The notes under the pieces: model-generated
The model's database searches: none
Seen by the model: only the letters and a program-made list of their open reading frames with translations
Told to the model about the DNA's origin: nothing
From: Rhizobium sp. RCAM05350
GTDB lineage: Bacteria; Pseudomonadota; Alphaproteobacteria; Rhizobiales; Rhizobiaceae
Length of the DNA stretch: 64,000 nt
Reading direction: 5' to 3'
Assembly (NCBI GenBank): GCA_024426085.1
Contig: CP087974.1
Span: forward strand, 4,196,001 to 4,260,000
Shown here: positions 41,386 through 51,170 of the stretch, in pieces
Position numbering within the stretch: the first letter of the stretch is position 1
How the letters are laid out: each line of letters opens with the position of its first letter
Program-made: the position numbers and the translations under genes

Positions 41386-41403
41386 ATTTCGCAACTGCGA
41401 AAT
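41386..41403. promoter_or_regulatory. Perfect 8-bp inverted repeat, possible operator
   Basis: ATTTCGCAACTGCGAAAT is an exact inverted repeat with a 2-base spacer. It lies 105 bp upstream of the small minus-strand gene at 41281. The plus strand continues GATATTTTTT, so it could also act as a weak terminator. I cannot assign a regulator. Confidence 0.4.
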
Positions 41404-41676
41404 GATATTTTTTGTTGGAATCGCCTTCAGGTGGAATGAAAAACAGCTCTGGTCATGGTGCTGTCATGGCAGCGCGGTATCGAACGACGAAATTCCCTTC
41501 ACTTTGCCATTGGTCACAGAATTTTCCCTTTGCCGGTTTTTCTGCCGTCCTTTCCCGCTTACCAGCCATTCCAAATGCAGGCGGCTCTGTTGCTCGCTTC
41601 TATGCGCATCCTGATGTTCCCTTTGGAACTGCGAAGATAAGCGAAATGTAAAATACTGAAATCGTTCCGCTTTACC

Positions 41677-41701
41677 GGAACTTTTGCACTATTCCGGTGT
41701 T
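41677..41701 (+). promoter_or_regulatory. EcfG (general stress response) type promoter
   Basis: GGAAC at 41677-41681, then 16 bases, then TGTT at 41698-41701 is one base off the alphaproteobacterial EcfG consensus GGAAC-N16/17-CGTT. It lies 21 bp before the ATG of a small membrane protein gene that has a GAGAGAG ribosome site. Confidence 0.5.
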
Positions 41702-41722
41702 TAGACGCCAACAGAGAGAGTT

Positions 41723-41884
41723 ATGAACATGCAACACAACATTTCCGTGGATACGTATTCAACCGCACGGCAGCTGCGTCCGGTCGTCATTGCCGTCGTT
41801 GCCGCCAAGCTTGCGGTTTTCGCTCTTTTGATGACCACGATCAATTTCCAGGCGCCCTTGCCGGCAGCCGTTGAAGTTGCCTGA
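41723..41884 (+). CDS. Small single-pass membrane protein
   Basis: ATG to TGA encodes 53 residues: MNMQHNISVDTYSTARQLRP followed by a hydrophobic helix (VVIAVVAAKLAVFALLMTTI) and a short tail ending AAVEVA. A GAGAGAG sequence 5 bases upstream serves as ribosome site and an EcfG-like promoter lies just upstream. Likely inserted in the inner membrane with the N terminus in the cytoplasm. Function unknown; the promoter suggests stress induction. Confidence 0.6.
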   Translation: MNMQHNISVDTYSTARQLRPVVIAVVAAKLAVFALLMTTINFQAPLPAAVEVA

Positions 41885-42031
41885 AATGCGCTAGAGCGAT
41901 TTGCCCGGCGCCTTCAGGGCAACTCCCGTTTCGCAGTTGCTCTGTGTTCCAATCACAGTCTTTGCCGTTTTCATTGCAGCGCGTCCGTCCTATATGCTGT
42001 TCAACGATAGCGACAGCGAGGCATAGGCGGC

Positions 42032-42673
42032 ATGTTACAGGCGGGCATTATCCCGGTTACCCATTTCCAGCAGAATTGTACGGTTTTGTTCGATACCGAG
42101 ACCAAGGAAGGCGTGATCGTCGATCCGGGCGGCGATGTCGATGTGATCCTGCAGACGATCAAGGAAAACGGCATCACGCTGAAGGCCATCTGGCTGACCC
42201 ACGGCCATATCGACCATGCCGGCGGTGCCAAGGAACTCAAAGAGACCCTAAACCTCGACATTATCGGCCCACACAAGGACGATCTTCCCTTGCTCGAAAA
42301 TCTCGAGACCCAGGCTGAGAAGTTCGGGCTGGCGATGAAGGTCGAGAACGTGCTGCCGGACCAGTGGCTGGAGGATGGCGACACCGTATCCTTCGGCGAT
42401 CACGTCTTCGAGGTGCTGCATTGCCCCGGTCATGCGCCCGGCCATGTCGTCTATTTCAATCGCAAGCAGGGTTTCGCCCATGTCGGCGACGTACTGTTTC
42501 GCGGCTCCATCGGCCGTACCGACCTTCCGGGCGGTAATCATCAGCAACTGCTCGATTCCATCCACGACAAGATCCTGCCGCTTGGCGATACCGTCGGCTT
42601 CATCTGCGGGCATGGCCCGGGCGGCCAGATCGGCGAGGAGCGTCGGACCAATCCCTATCTGCGCGGTTTGTAA
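42032..42673 (+). CDS. MBL fold metallo-hydrolase (glyoxalase II-like)
   Basis: An intact 213-residue protein. The zinc-binding set of the metallo-beta-lactamase fold is complete: LTHGHIDHAGG, HCPGHAPGH, then GDVLFRGSIGRTD and the final GHGPGGQIGEE. The short length without the C-terminal hydroxyacylglutathione domain fits the YcbL/GloB-like group of hydrolases acting on thioesters. No neighbour clarifies the substrate. Confidence 0.9.
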   Translation: MLQAGIIPVTHFQQNCTVLFDTETKEGVIVDPGGDVDVILQTIKENGITLKAIWLTHGHIDHAGGAKELKETLNLDIIGPHKDDLPLLENLETQAEKFGLAMKVENVLPDQWLEDGDTVSFGDHVFEVLHCPGHAPGHVVYFNRKQGFAHVGDVLFRGSIGRTDLPGGNHQQLLDSIHDKILPLGDTVGFICGHGPGGQIGEERRTNPYLRGL

Positions 42674-42731
42674 GGGCGTTAGCTGTCATTTTTACCCACC
42701 ATTGTTATGGTGTGCCGTATGCTGGGACAAT

Positions 42732-42766
42732 AAAAAAGGCACGTGCCGATCGACACGTGCCTTTTT
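42732..42766. terminator. Bidirectional terminator between MBL hydrolase and BA14K gene
   Basis: AAAAAGGCACGTG (from 42733) and CACGTGCCTTTTT (42754-42766) form a perfect stem with an 8-base loop, with A and T tracts on both sides. It lies between convergent genes and serves both. Confidence 0.9.
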
Positions 42767-42784
42767 CAGTGAATGGATACTGTC

Positions 42785-43202
42785 TCAACCGGCGCGGCAG
42801 AAATACTCTCTGCCGTCGTAACCGACGAAGGTGCCGGATTGGGGAGTCGAACGAGCGGTAACGCTGCGAGCAATAACGGTACCAGCGGGGAGTCCATGGC
42901 TCCAGTCCGCCGTAGTTTTCGACGACGACCGGGCGGGCGCGGCGATAGACCGGACGTGGTTCGTAATATTCGGGCTCCGGATCGATATAGACCCGTTCCT
43001 GGTAACGCGGCTGGCTTGCAATGGCGCCGCCGATGATCACGCCGGTGGCAAGACCGAGCGCGCCGAGGGCAACAGCATCGCCGTTATTGTGGTGGCGATA
43101 GTTGCGGCGGCCCCAGTCTTCGGCCTGAGCGGGCGTGATTGCCGGGATGACGGTCGCTGCCGTAGCAATGGCAAGAACAGCAGCTTTGATAACCTTGTTC
43201 AT
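42785..43202 (-). CDS. BA14K family lectin-like protein, one frameshift
   Basis: The protein of about 138 residues starts with signal peptide MNKVIKAAVLAIATAATVIP and continues with the glycine-rich helix ALGLATGVIIGGAIASQ. A tyrosine/proline region follows, then the BA14K motif: WYRYCSQRYRSFDS followed, after repair, by QSGTFVGYDGREYFCRAG. The break near 42842 is one extra C in a C run. BA14K is a lectin-like immunoreactive surface protein in Brucella; the family is typical of Rhizobiales envelopes. Confidence 0.85.
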
Positions 43203-43306
43203 TGTTTCGATCCTGTTGTGGGGTTTCGGTCCTGTTATGGGCCGGACGATTCCGTCCTTCATGATGAAGACAGACTAATATGGCGAAACTGAATGTAGGG
43301 TGAATG

Positions 43307-43331
43307 AAAAAACCCGGCAACGAGGCCGGGC
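43307..43331 (-). terminator. Terminator of the cold shock gene
   Basis: CCCGGC at 43313-43318 pairs with GCCGGG at 43325-43330; on the minus strand the stem is followed by TTTTTTC. It is 35 bp after the cspA stop. Confidence 0.8.
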
Positions 43332-43365
43332 TTCAACGTGAATCTGTTTGCAGTGAATGGGCGGC

Positions 43366-43581
43366 TTAGCCCGAGACCTGCAGGTTGACCGCCTTCGGGC
43401 CTTTGCCGCGGCGATCCGGTTCCGTGTCGAAGCTGACCTTCTGGTTTTCGGATAGTCCGTTCAGGCCCGAGGCCTGTACTGCGGAGATATGCACGAAGAT
43501 GTCGGCGCCACCATTGTCAGGCTTAATGAAACCAAAGCCCTTGTCGGTGTTGAAGAATTTAACAATGCCAGTCTCGGCCAT
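43366..43581 (-). CDS. cspA: Cold shock protein, CspA family
   Basis: An intact 71-residue protein, MAETGIVKFFNTDKGFGFIK..., with RNP1 (KGFGFIK) and RNP2 (DIFVHISAVQ) motifs. It is the standard single-domain RNA chaperone that melts mRNA structure. AAGGA lies upstream of the ATG. A long, AT-rich non-coding stretch lies upstream. Confidence 0.95.
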   Translation of the reverse strand: MAETGIVKFFNTDKGFGFIKPDNGGADIFVHISAVQASGLNGLSENQKVSFDTEPDRRGKGPKAVNLQVSG

Positions 43582-44138
43582 GCGTCAGGTCCTTTTTCCT
43601 CTGCCCGGATGCGGCGGGCAGCATTACAATGTTTTGCCCCAAGGGGGCGTGCGGCAGGCAGTTCTCGACTATGAGGAAAGGGTCCTGTAATTGCAGCCAG
43701 TCATCGAAAAACTCCGTCTTTGCCCGACTGCCCGGAACATTTTGCGTGTCCGGCGCGCGTTATTTAAAGGTCTTCCCGTGTTCGCAAATTGCCCTGAACA
43801 CAGTAAGCTTGCTGTGTTTATTTTAAATTGGCAAGCAAAAGTTTTTTGAAACAAGTGTGCCAATTTGGTTTGTTTAAAAAGCAATCAACTGCCAAAAAAT
43901 ATGATTTTTCTACCGATATATTGCAAGCTATTGAAAATATTGCTGTTTGTCTAATTTTGCATGTTTTTTGGGCTGTTTGCGGCATGATATGTCGCAGAAT
44001 GCCATGGTGCCCCCAGGCCCCTCTCATAGCTTCTTCAAATATTAACCGTTTGATAAAACTTGGTACTTCATCATATGATGCAGCTGTTACTCGGGGATCT
44101 ATCTCGGGGAAAACAGGCACTTCCCGCGTGCGCAGAGT
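43582..44138. other. AT-rich intergenic region upstream of cspA
   Basis: About 557 bases without a gene I can support. From about 43760 to 44100 GC content falls to roughly one third by eye, against about 60 percent in the flanks. Open frames of 70-145 codons exist on both strands (for example one encoding SYDEVPSFIKRLIFEEA on the minus strand), but none has a ribosome site or recognised domain. It may be a promoter/UTR zone of cspA or a remnant of acquired DNA. Confidence 0.5.
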
Positions 44139-45036
44139 TCAAGCTCCGGCAGCAACGCTTTTCGGCTTAGTCAATTCGGGCACGATCTCCGCGATCAGCA
44201 TGGCGGCAAAGATGATCAGCGCAGCCGATGTAGCCGACCGTTGTGATAGTTTCCCCGAGCAATAGGACGCCGAGCAGGGCGGCAAACAATGCTTCGCTCG
44301 ACAGGAAGATCGCCGCCTGCGGCGCTGTCGTGTAGCGCTGCCCGACCACCTGGCAGATGAAGCCGATACCGCTGGAAAAGAAGCCGGCATAGAGGATTTC
44401 GGACAGGGCGTTGGTCACGGCCGTCAGGTCGAGCGGTTCGAAGATGGCACCCGCCACGCAGCCCAAAACAGCGCAGACGGCAAACTGCACCATCGACAGG
44501 AGCATCGGCCGGCCCGTGCTGCCGACGAAGATGCCGACCAGCATGACCTGCAAAGCCCAGAAGACGGCGCAGAGGATCGTCAGGAAATCGCCGTTGTTCA
44601 AGCCGGCCAGTTTGCCACCGCTCAAAAGAAAGATGCCGAACAACGCCAAGCCAGCGGCCGGCCAGATGATCCAGTGCGGTTTGCGGCGCAGGAAGATCAC
44701 GGTCAGCACCGGCACGAACACGACGTAAAGCCCGGTGAGGAAGCCGGAATTGGTAACACTGGTGGTCATCAGCCCGAGTTGCTGGGTCATGGCACCGGCA
44801 AACAGCGCCAGCCCGATCCACAGGAAGTTGCGGATGCTGGATTTCGGCATCGGCTGCTCAGCCTTGCGATGCTCCCACAAAGCCAGCGGCGCTGCGACCG
44901 CAGTTGCGATGGCAAACCGAAGGCCGATGAACCACATCGGACCGATCGGATCCATCGCCGTCGATTGCGCCACGAATCCCGCACCCCAGATGGCGCCTGA
45001 TAGCAACAGGAAGAGATTGGCCTGGATGCGGGTCAC
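44139..45036 (-). CDS. DMT (EamA) family transporter, one frameshift
   Basis: The protein of about 299 residues has ten predicted membrane segments in two EamA repeats: LLLSGAIWGAGFVAQSTAMD opens the first, and FLTILCAVFWALQVMLVGIF the second. The frame breaks near 44222 by loss of a GC; the repaired tail reads CALIIFAAMLIAEIVPELTK to the stop at 44139. DMT proteins export or import small metabolites such as amino acids; the substrate is unknown. Confidence 0.87.
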
Positions 45037-45183
45037 GATATCGGTTCCTGATGGCTCGGCACGAAAGGCCTCGCATCGGAACGATTTCAGGGCAGATGTG
45101 CGTCGGATTTTATTCGGATGTCAGCTAACATCTGCATCAATTTCAGGCAAGTGTTCGGTCTGACGCGAAAAAATGGGGAGCGG

Positions 45184-46334
45184 TCAGCTTCTGTTCGTCG
45201 ATGCGAAAACCCGTAGTAGCGCACCGTCGTCTCCATCCGTGAGCAGCAGGATCGCCCCGTCCGGCGCAACCTTCACATCGCGAATGCGTCCGAATTCGCC
45301 TTCGAACAGCCGCTCTTCGGCAACAACCGCGCCGCTTTCGTCCCGCTCCAGCCGCGCCAGCAACTGATATTTCAGCGCCGCGACCAAAAGGTTTCCGTCC
45401 CATTGCGGAAACATCGCGCCGCGGTAGACGTCGATGGCGCCGGGCGCGATGGATGGATCCCAGTAGTAGAGCGGCTGCTCGTAGCCATCGGCTGCTTGAC
45501 CGACGCCAATCTCCGCGCCGGAGTAATCTTTGCCGAACGTGATGACCGGCCAGCCATAGTTCTTGCCCGGCTGCGGCGTGTTGATCTCGTCGCCGCCCGC
45601 GCGCCGTGTTCGACGGTCAGCAACTGGCCATTGGCCGGATCGATGGTGATGCCCTGCGGATTGCGGTGACCTTTCGACCAAAGCTCGGCAAGTGCGGCCT
45701 TGTCGTCCTTATAAGGGTTATCTGCAGGTATGTTGCCATCCGGCTCGATATGCAGAATGGCGCCCGCATGATCGCGCATATCCTGCGCCCGATCCCGTTC
45801 GCCACGATCGCCGATACCGAAGAACAGGCTACCGTCGGTACCAATCGCGATCCGGGATCCGAAATGCTGGCCCTTGTCCGTAAACCTGTTCATCCGGAAG
45901 AGTTCCTGCGTCTGCGTCAGGCTTTTCCCGTCCCTGGAAAGCACCCTGCGCACGATTGCCGTTCCCTGTTTGCCGCCATCGGGGAGAGCCATGGACAGGA
46001 ACAGCGTGCGACTGGTCTCAAAGCCGGGAGCAAGCGCGACATCGAGAAGTCCGCCCTGTCCCTTTCGCGCGATCTTCGGCACGCCTGTGATCGGCGCGGA
46101 TGCCTTGCCCTCACGAATGATGCGAAGGGTGCCGCCAAGCTCCGTGACAATGTAGGCGCCGTCGGGCAGCACTTCGACGGACCAGGGATTGTCGAGGCCG
46201 GAGACGATCGTATTGACCTGCACGGCGGCCTTGTCGGTCGCAAATTGTTTTGGGTCATCGGCAAAGGCAGGGGCTGCGACAAAAGCGGATGCGAGGCCGG
46301 CGGATTTCAGTAGGCTTGCGAATGTCGTCTTCAT
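45184..46334 (-). CDS. PQQ-dependent sugar dehydrogenase (soluble aldose dehydrogenase type), one frameshift
   Basis: GGAGG precedes ATG 46334. The product of about 382 residues has a signal peptide (MKTTFASLLKSAGLASAFVA then APAFA) and a beta-propeller of the sGDH/YliI family: VSGLDNPWSVEVLPDGAYIV, IGIGDRGERDRAQD-like turns, GHRNPQGITIDPANGQLLTV and VEHGARGGDEINTPQPGKNY. The break near 45600 is one G short in a G run. Such enzymes oxidise aldoses in the periplasm with PQQ. No PQQ synthesis genes are in this window. Confidence 0.88.
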
Positions 46335-46409
46335 CTCATCCTCCAATCGCTACCCGTTGAAACTGGGTCTTGAGACGGCCTGATCAAGGTCGGGAGAGAG
46401 GTTTTGCGA

Positions 46410-47114
46410 TCAAAAGGAATTTACCGGGAGTTTACTTGGTCCACCTTGCGCTGCGAGCGTCGATGGGCCTGCATCTGCAACAAGTTCGGCATCGACGATG
46501 TAGCGCAATGGGCCTTGCTCGGTCGCATCGAAGGGCCAGCAGGTGGCAAGTGCCAGATTGCGGCCGGGTGCATCGGCATTGATGCCGCTCTCGTCCCAGC
46601 GGGCGATGCGGCTGCTGCCGGCGCGGAAGGTGAGATTGGTTCCGTCCTTGCGGGTGACGACCAGAAGATCGCCGGGCTTGACGTCCCTCAGCCAGCGGAA
46701 ATGCGTGTCGCGATGGGCGGCGATGACCGATGTTCCAAGCTCGCCCGGTGCCGGTGTGTTGGCCAGCCGCGCCGGGCCGAAAGCCAGGGCCTCGCCGCTG
46801 GCGCCAGAAAGCACGACGGCGGTCTTGCCAATCCGCAGCGCGGTGATCTCCGCCTCGGTGGTGAAGTCGGCCCAGGGCCAGGGTTTGGCATTGGTTTCAC
46901 CCTCCAGTTGCGCTTCGAAGCTGCGCTTCAGGAGAACCTGCGAAACCTCCGCCTTCGCCTTCATGTAAAAACCTTTGCCGACCAGCATCAGGCCGGCGAG
47001 AGCCACCAGCAGGATCCCGGCCAGTACAACCGTCTCCAGTGCGTTGAGGCGCGCCAGAAAGCCGGCGCGCCCTTCCTTGTTTTGATTTCCTTCATTGCCA
47101 GGCTTATCGGACAC
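46410..47114 (-). CDS. Class GN (proteobacterial) sortase
   Basis: An intact 234-residue protein with an N-terminal membrane anchor (TVVLAGILLVALAGLMLVGK). The sortase fold follows, with catalytic histidine in SVIAAHRDTHFRWLRD, cysteine in LALATCWPF and a downstream arginine in GPLRYIVDA. It overlaps by 11 bp the gene for a VIT/VWA protein that ends in a sorting signal. This is the dedicated one-substrate arrangement known for class GN sortases. It would cleave and attach that substrate at the envelope; the nucleophile acceptor in Gram-negatives is not known. Confidence 0.9.
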   Translation of the reverse strand: MSDKPGNEGNQNKEGRAGFLARLNALETVVLAGILLVALAGLMLVGKGFYMKAKAEVSQVLLKRSFEAQLEGETNAKPWPWADFTTEAEITALRIGKTAVVLSGASGEALAFGPARLANTPAPGELGTSVIAAHRDTHFRWLRDVKPGDLLVVTRKDGTNLTFRAGSSRIARWDESGINADAPGRNLALATCWPFDATEQGPLRYIVDAELVADAGPSTLAAQGGPSKLPVNSF

Positions 47115-49456
47115 GATCGCGCACCTCCGAAGCCAAGCCGCGCACCTGCCAGCGCCACAGGCTGAATGTGGTCGCGGCCATCAGGGCGAAGGCAAGCAGC
47201 ATCAGGCCGATCAGGATGTGCCGGTCGGCGAGCGTTGCCGTCTGCGGCAGATCCACCTGTTTGCCTGCGTCGGCGATCATGCTGGCGGCATGCGCCGTCG
47301 GCGCTGCGGCCATCCGGTCGGCGATCAGCATTGCCTGCTCGTCCTGCCGTTCAAGCGACGCCTTGCGCTGGCCCTCCGGGATGGCCTGCTGCGGCTTCTC
47401 GCCAAAGACCTTCTCAAAATCCCAGCCCTCGGGCAGGTTGAGCGGCATGTCGGTGCTGACGACAGGCTTACCGGCTGGACGCGACGGCGTGACATCGACG
47501 GCGACAAGGCTGGTGACGCGGGAAACGAGATGATTGGCCAGCGCCACCGTCTCGATCTGCTTGTCTAGCGCCGCTGCATCATTCACCGCATAGGCATTGG
47601 CTTCGAGACCGTCGATCTTGCGGCGAGCCCAGAGCTTGGCGATGCCCTTGCCTTCGGACGCCTTGGCGACGTCCATTTCGATCCGCCAGGGTTGGTTGCC
47701 GGTCTTGCCGATGATCTGCAGCTTGCCAGCAGGCGTTGCGCCATCGAGTTGCGCAGTCAGCACCACCGGCTCTCCGCGATAAAGGTCGGGCATCGGGTTT
47801 GGCGTGATATCCGGCGCATTCGCACCGTCGAAGCTGACGGCGATGTCGGTCATCACAGGATTTTCCAGCTTGTCGAACAGTTCGCCCATGCGCGCGGCCA
47901 CCTGATCCTCGGAGCCGATCAGCGTGAAGGTACCGCGGCCGATTTCAGCGGCCTTGGTCATGAAGTGGGTATTGGGGGCTGAGCCGATGCCGACGGTGAA
48001 GACGCGGGCGTCGCCGCGGTTCTTCGAAATTTCGTCAAACAGCTGCGCTTCGTTGCCGATGGCGCCATCGGTGAGGAAGACCACCTGCCGCAGGGAGCCA
48101 GTTTCGACCGGTCCCTGGGTGCGAAGGGCAGCCTCCAGCGCCGGCAGCATTTCGGTACCGCCATCAGCCGTCAGGCCGCGGACGAAGGCAATGGCATCCT
48201 CGCGCTTGTCCGGTGTCGCCTGGACGAGTGACGGGAAATGCACCTCCATCGTGTCATCGAAACGCACCACGTTGAACTTGTCTTCCGGCCGCAGCTTCGA
48301 GATGGCCAGCGCCAGGCTGTTGCGTGCCTGCTCGATCGATGGTCCGGCCATCGAGCCGGAATTGTCGATGACGAAGACGACCTCGCGTTTGGGATAGGTC
48401 TGCGTTGCGGCGTCTTGCGCCGGCGGCGTGACGAAGCCGAGCAGATAGGTCTTGCCGTTCTGAGTCTCGTGGAACAGGCCTGCATTCGGCGTCTTGCCGG
48501 CGACAGCGTTCCAGCTCAGCTCGAAATCCTTGTCGGCCGGCACGCTACCGCTCTTCAGCGAGATTTTGCGCGCCATGTCGTCGATTGTCTGCATGTCGGT
48601 CTGATGGAAGGGGGAGGTGATAGTGCCGAGCGGGAAACCGGCGTTGAGATTGACTGTCAGCGTCACCGGATTGATCTTCGCGTTCTCCGCCGGGTCGAGC
48701 ACGGGTGCGGTGATCTTGTCGCGGTCCGGAACCGGATCGTTTACGGCATAGCCGGACTTCGGATCGAGATCGACTGTCTGGACAATCGGATCGGGATTGT
48801 AGCGCGGCGCCACCACCATCGGGAACCTGAGCGAAAATTCGCCGCCCGACTGGTGGACGCTGCTCTGGTATTCGATCTGCACGACGATGGTTTCGCCGGG
48901 GCCGATATTGGCGACCTGGTTGGTGAAGATATTGGGACGCTGCTGTTCGAGAAGCGCCGTCTTCTTGCCCTCGGCCTTGGCTTGCTCATAGACCTTGCGG
49001 GCCTCTTCGCGGGCCTTGATCTCGCCCTCGATGAAGCGGTCGCCGATCTGCATCCTCAGCGTATCGACGGCGGAATTCTCCGGCAGCGGGAAGACATAGG
49101 TGCCCTCGACCCAACCCTGGCTCGGGTTCTGGAAGCGCTGGGTGACGCGGGTGCGGATGATCGGGGCCGTTGACGTCGATCACGACGTCGGTCGCCAGCC
49201 GCGGTGCCTCGACGAAGGAGCCTGGTTCCTTGGACGGGAAGAGCAGGGCGCCGGTGCCCATGTCGTTGGGGTGCACGTAACCGGCAAAATACTGCGGCTT
49301 GCTTTCATTCGTCTCGGCCATCGCATGCGAGAAGAAGCCCAGCGTAAAGAGCAGGGCCAGCGTGACGGCGATCAGTGTTGCGACGATCAGATATTCGATT
49401 TGTCGCGTGCTGGTTCGGCTGCGCGGCTTTTCCGCGTTTTGTGTGTCCAGAAGCAT
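47104..49456 (-). CDS. VIT/VWA sortase target protein, one frameshift
   Basis: The reconstructed protein of about 783 residues has an N-terminal membrane segment (YLIVATLIAVTLALLFTLGF). A VIT domain (MQIGDRFIEGEIKAREEARK ... RPNIFTNQVANIGPGETIVV) and a VWA domain with MIDAS FVIDNSGSMAGPS follow. The C-terminal sorting signal is LPQTA (in KQVDLPQTATLADRH), then a hydrophobic helix and an arginine-rich tail. The break near 49167 is one extra C in a C run. It matches the marine proteobacterial sortase target type, the expected partner of the class GN sortase encoded next to it. Confidence 0.9.
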
Positions 49457-49917
49457 TGCAGGCCCCCTCGGCGCGAATGGTTTCGTCTACCTTCAGAAAA
49501 GGCCCGGAAATCGGCTGCACAAGGACGGAATTGCGGCAGGCCAAGGCATTTGTTGTGACCAAATCAAGGCGTTGCGGAAATTGGCAAAAGCTTTTGTTTT
49601 TGATGAATAAATCGCCGTGGAGAAACGTTCTTGATCCTCATGTACATGCTGCCGGTGGAATCCGGCATTTCTCTTTAGCCGGGTTCAAAAAGCTGAGTCG
49701 TTTCAGGCGTCTGCATGACACAGCCGACAAAGTGATTCATCCAAACCTGTGATGCCACTGATGAAACATTGTCATGGTTACGCATTTTGCCGGTTTTCTG
49801 GGCTCTTTGCGCTTGAAACCGGGGCCGTCTTTCGACATACACCTAACCGCTATGGAGCCCGGCAGAGCCCGCTCCATTGGCCGCATGCTGTTTCAACCTG
49901 ATCAGGACAAACATATC
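49457..49917. other. Intergenic region without a recognisable gene
   Basis: In these 461 bases between divergent genes I see no conserved coding sequence, RNA or strong palindrome. An in-frame extension of the aminotransferase runs upstream to 49774, but it lacks a ribosome site and family similarity. Confidence 0.5.
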
Positions 49918-51120
49918 ATGGCCTTTCTTGCCGACGCCCTTTCCCGTGTAAAGCCATCCGCGACCATCGCCGTTTCCCAGAAAGCCCGAGAACTGAAAGC
50001 CAAGGGCCGCGATGTGATCGGGCTCGGCGCCGGGGAGCCGGATTTCGATACGCCGGATAATATCAAGAAGGCTGCGATCGACGCGATCAACCGCGGCGAG
50101 ACGAAGTACACGCCGGTTTCGGGCATCCCGGAACTGCGCGAGGCGATCGCCAAGAAATTCAAGCGCGAGAACAACCTCGACTACACCGCTGCGCAGACGA
50201 TCGTCGGTACCGGTGGAAAACAGATTCTTTTCAACGCCTTCATGGCGACGATGAATCCGGGCGATGAAGTCGTTATCCCGGCACCTTACTGGGTGTCCTA
50301 TCCGGAAATGGTGTCGATCTGCGGCGGAACGCCGGTGTTTGTCGAAGCGACCCAGGCCAACAATTTCAAGCTGACTGCCGAAGATCTAGACAAGGCGATC
50401 ACACCGAAGACCAAGTGGTTCGTCTTTAACTCGCCGTCCAACCCGTCGGGCGCCGCCTATAGCCATGCCGAGCTCAAGGCCCTGACCGATGTGCTGTTGA
50501 AGCATCCGCATGTCTGGGTGCTGACCGACGACATGTACGAGCATCTGACTTATGGCGACTTCAAGTTCGCCACGCCGGTCGAGGTCGAGCCGAAGCTCTA
50601 TGACCGCACGCTGACCATGAACGGCGTGTCCAAGGCCTATGCCATGACCGGCTGGCGTATCGGCTATGCGGCCGGCCCGCTGTCGCTGATCAAGGCGATG
50701 GATATGATCCAGGGCCAGCAGACCTCGGGCGCTTGCTCGATCGCCCAGTGGGCGGCCGTCGAAGCGCTCAACGGCACCCAAGCGTTCATTCCGGAAAACA
50801 AGAAGATCTTCGAAGGCCGCCGTGACCTCGTCGTATCGATGCTCAACCAGGCCAAGGGTATCGAGTGCCCGTCGCCGGAAGGCGCGTTCTATGTCTATCC
50901 GTCCTGCAAGGGCCTGATCGGCAAGACATCGCCGAACGGCAAGCTGATCGAGACCGACGAAGACTTTGTCTCGGAGTTGCTGGAATGCGAAGGCGTCGCC
51001 GTCGTCCACGGCTCAGCCTTCGGCCTCGGTCCGAACTTCCGCATCTCTTACGCGACCTCGGAAGAACTGCTCGAAGAAGCCTGCAAGCGCATCCAGCGCT
51101 TCTGCGGCGCCTGCAAGTAA
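49918..51120 (+). CDS. aatA: Pyridoxal phosphate-dependent aminotransferase (aspartate aminotransferase type)
   Basis: An intact 400-residue protein starting MAFLADALSRVKPSATIAVS. It contains the fold-type I features DVIGLGAGEPDFDTPDNIKK, VIPAPYWVSYPEMV, FNSPSNPSGAAYS, the PLP lysine in MNGVSKAYAMTGWRIGYAAG and the arginine in GPNFRISYATS. It matches the Ib aspartate/prephenate aminotransferases of rhizobia. An AGGA lies upstream of the ATG. A terminator follows the stop. Confidence 0.93.
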   Translation: MAFLADALSRVKPSATIAVSQKARELKAKGRDVIGLGAGEPDFDTPDNIKKAAIDAINRGETKYTPVSGIPELREAIAKKFKRENNLDYTAAQTIVGTGGKQILFNAFMATMNPGDEVVIPAPYWVSYPEMVSICGGTPVFVEATQANNFKLTAEDLDKAITPKTKWFVFNSPSNPSGAAYSHAELKALTDVLLKHPHVWVLTDDMYEHLTYGDFKFATPVEVEPKLYDRTLTMNGVSKAYAMTGWRIGYAAGPLSLIKAMDMIQGQQTSGACSIAQWAAVEALNGTQAFIPENKKIFEGRRDLVVSMLNQAKGIECPSPEGAFYVYPSCKGLIGKTSPNGKLIETDEDFVSELLECEGVAVVHGSAFGLGPNFRISYATSEELLEEACKRIQRFCGACK

Positions 51121-51147
51121 ACAGGGCTGCTCAGTCCAACAAGAAGC

Positions 51148-51170
51148 CCGCCGGAAACGGCGGTTTTTTT
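51148..51170 (+). terminator. Rho-independent terminator after the aminotransferase gene
   Basis: CCGCCG (51148-51153), loop GAAA, CGGCGG (51158-51163) followed by TTTTTTT. It lies 27 bp after the stop. Confidence 0.9.

Larger units (their letters stand above)
41282..41722. other. Intergenic region with two regulatory-looking elements
   Basis: No conserved gene is seen in these 441 bases. They contain a perfect ATTTCGCA/TGCGAAAT palindrome at 41386-41403 and an EcfG-like promoter at 41677-41701, both listed separately. The stretch 41440-41640 is open in several frames but has no conserved features. Confidence 0.55.

Noticed and set aside
43828..44265. A 145-codon plus-strand frame across the AT-rich region upstream of cspA
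   Set aside because: Its 3-prime part is antisense to the transporter gene end, it has no ribosome site and no recognisable domain; the AT-rich composition alone favours chance open frames only weakly but nothing supports translation.
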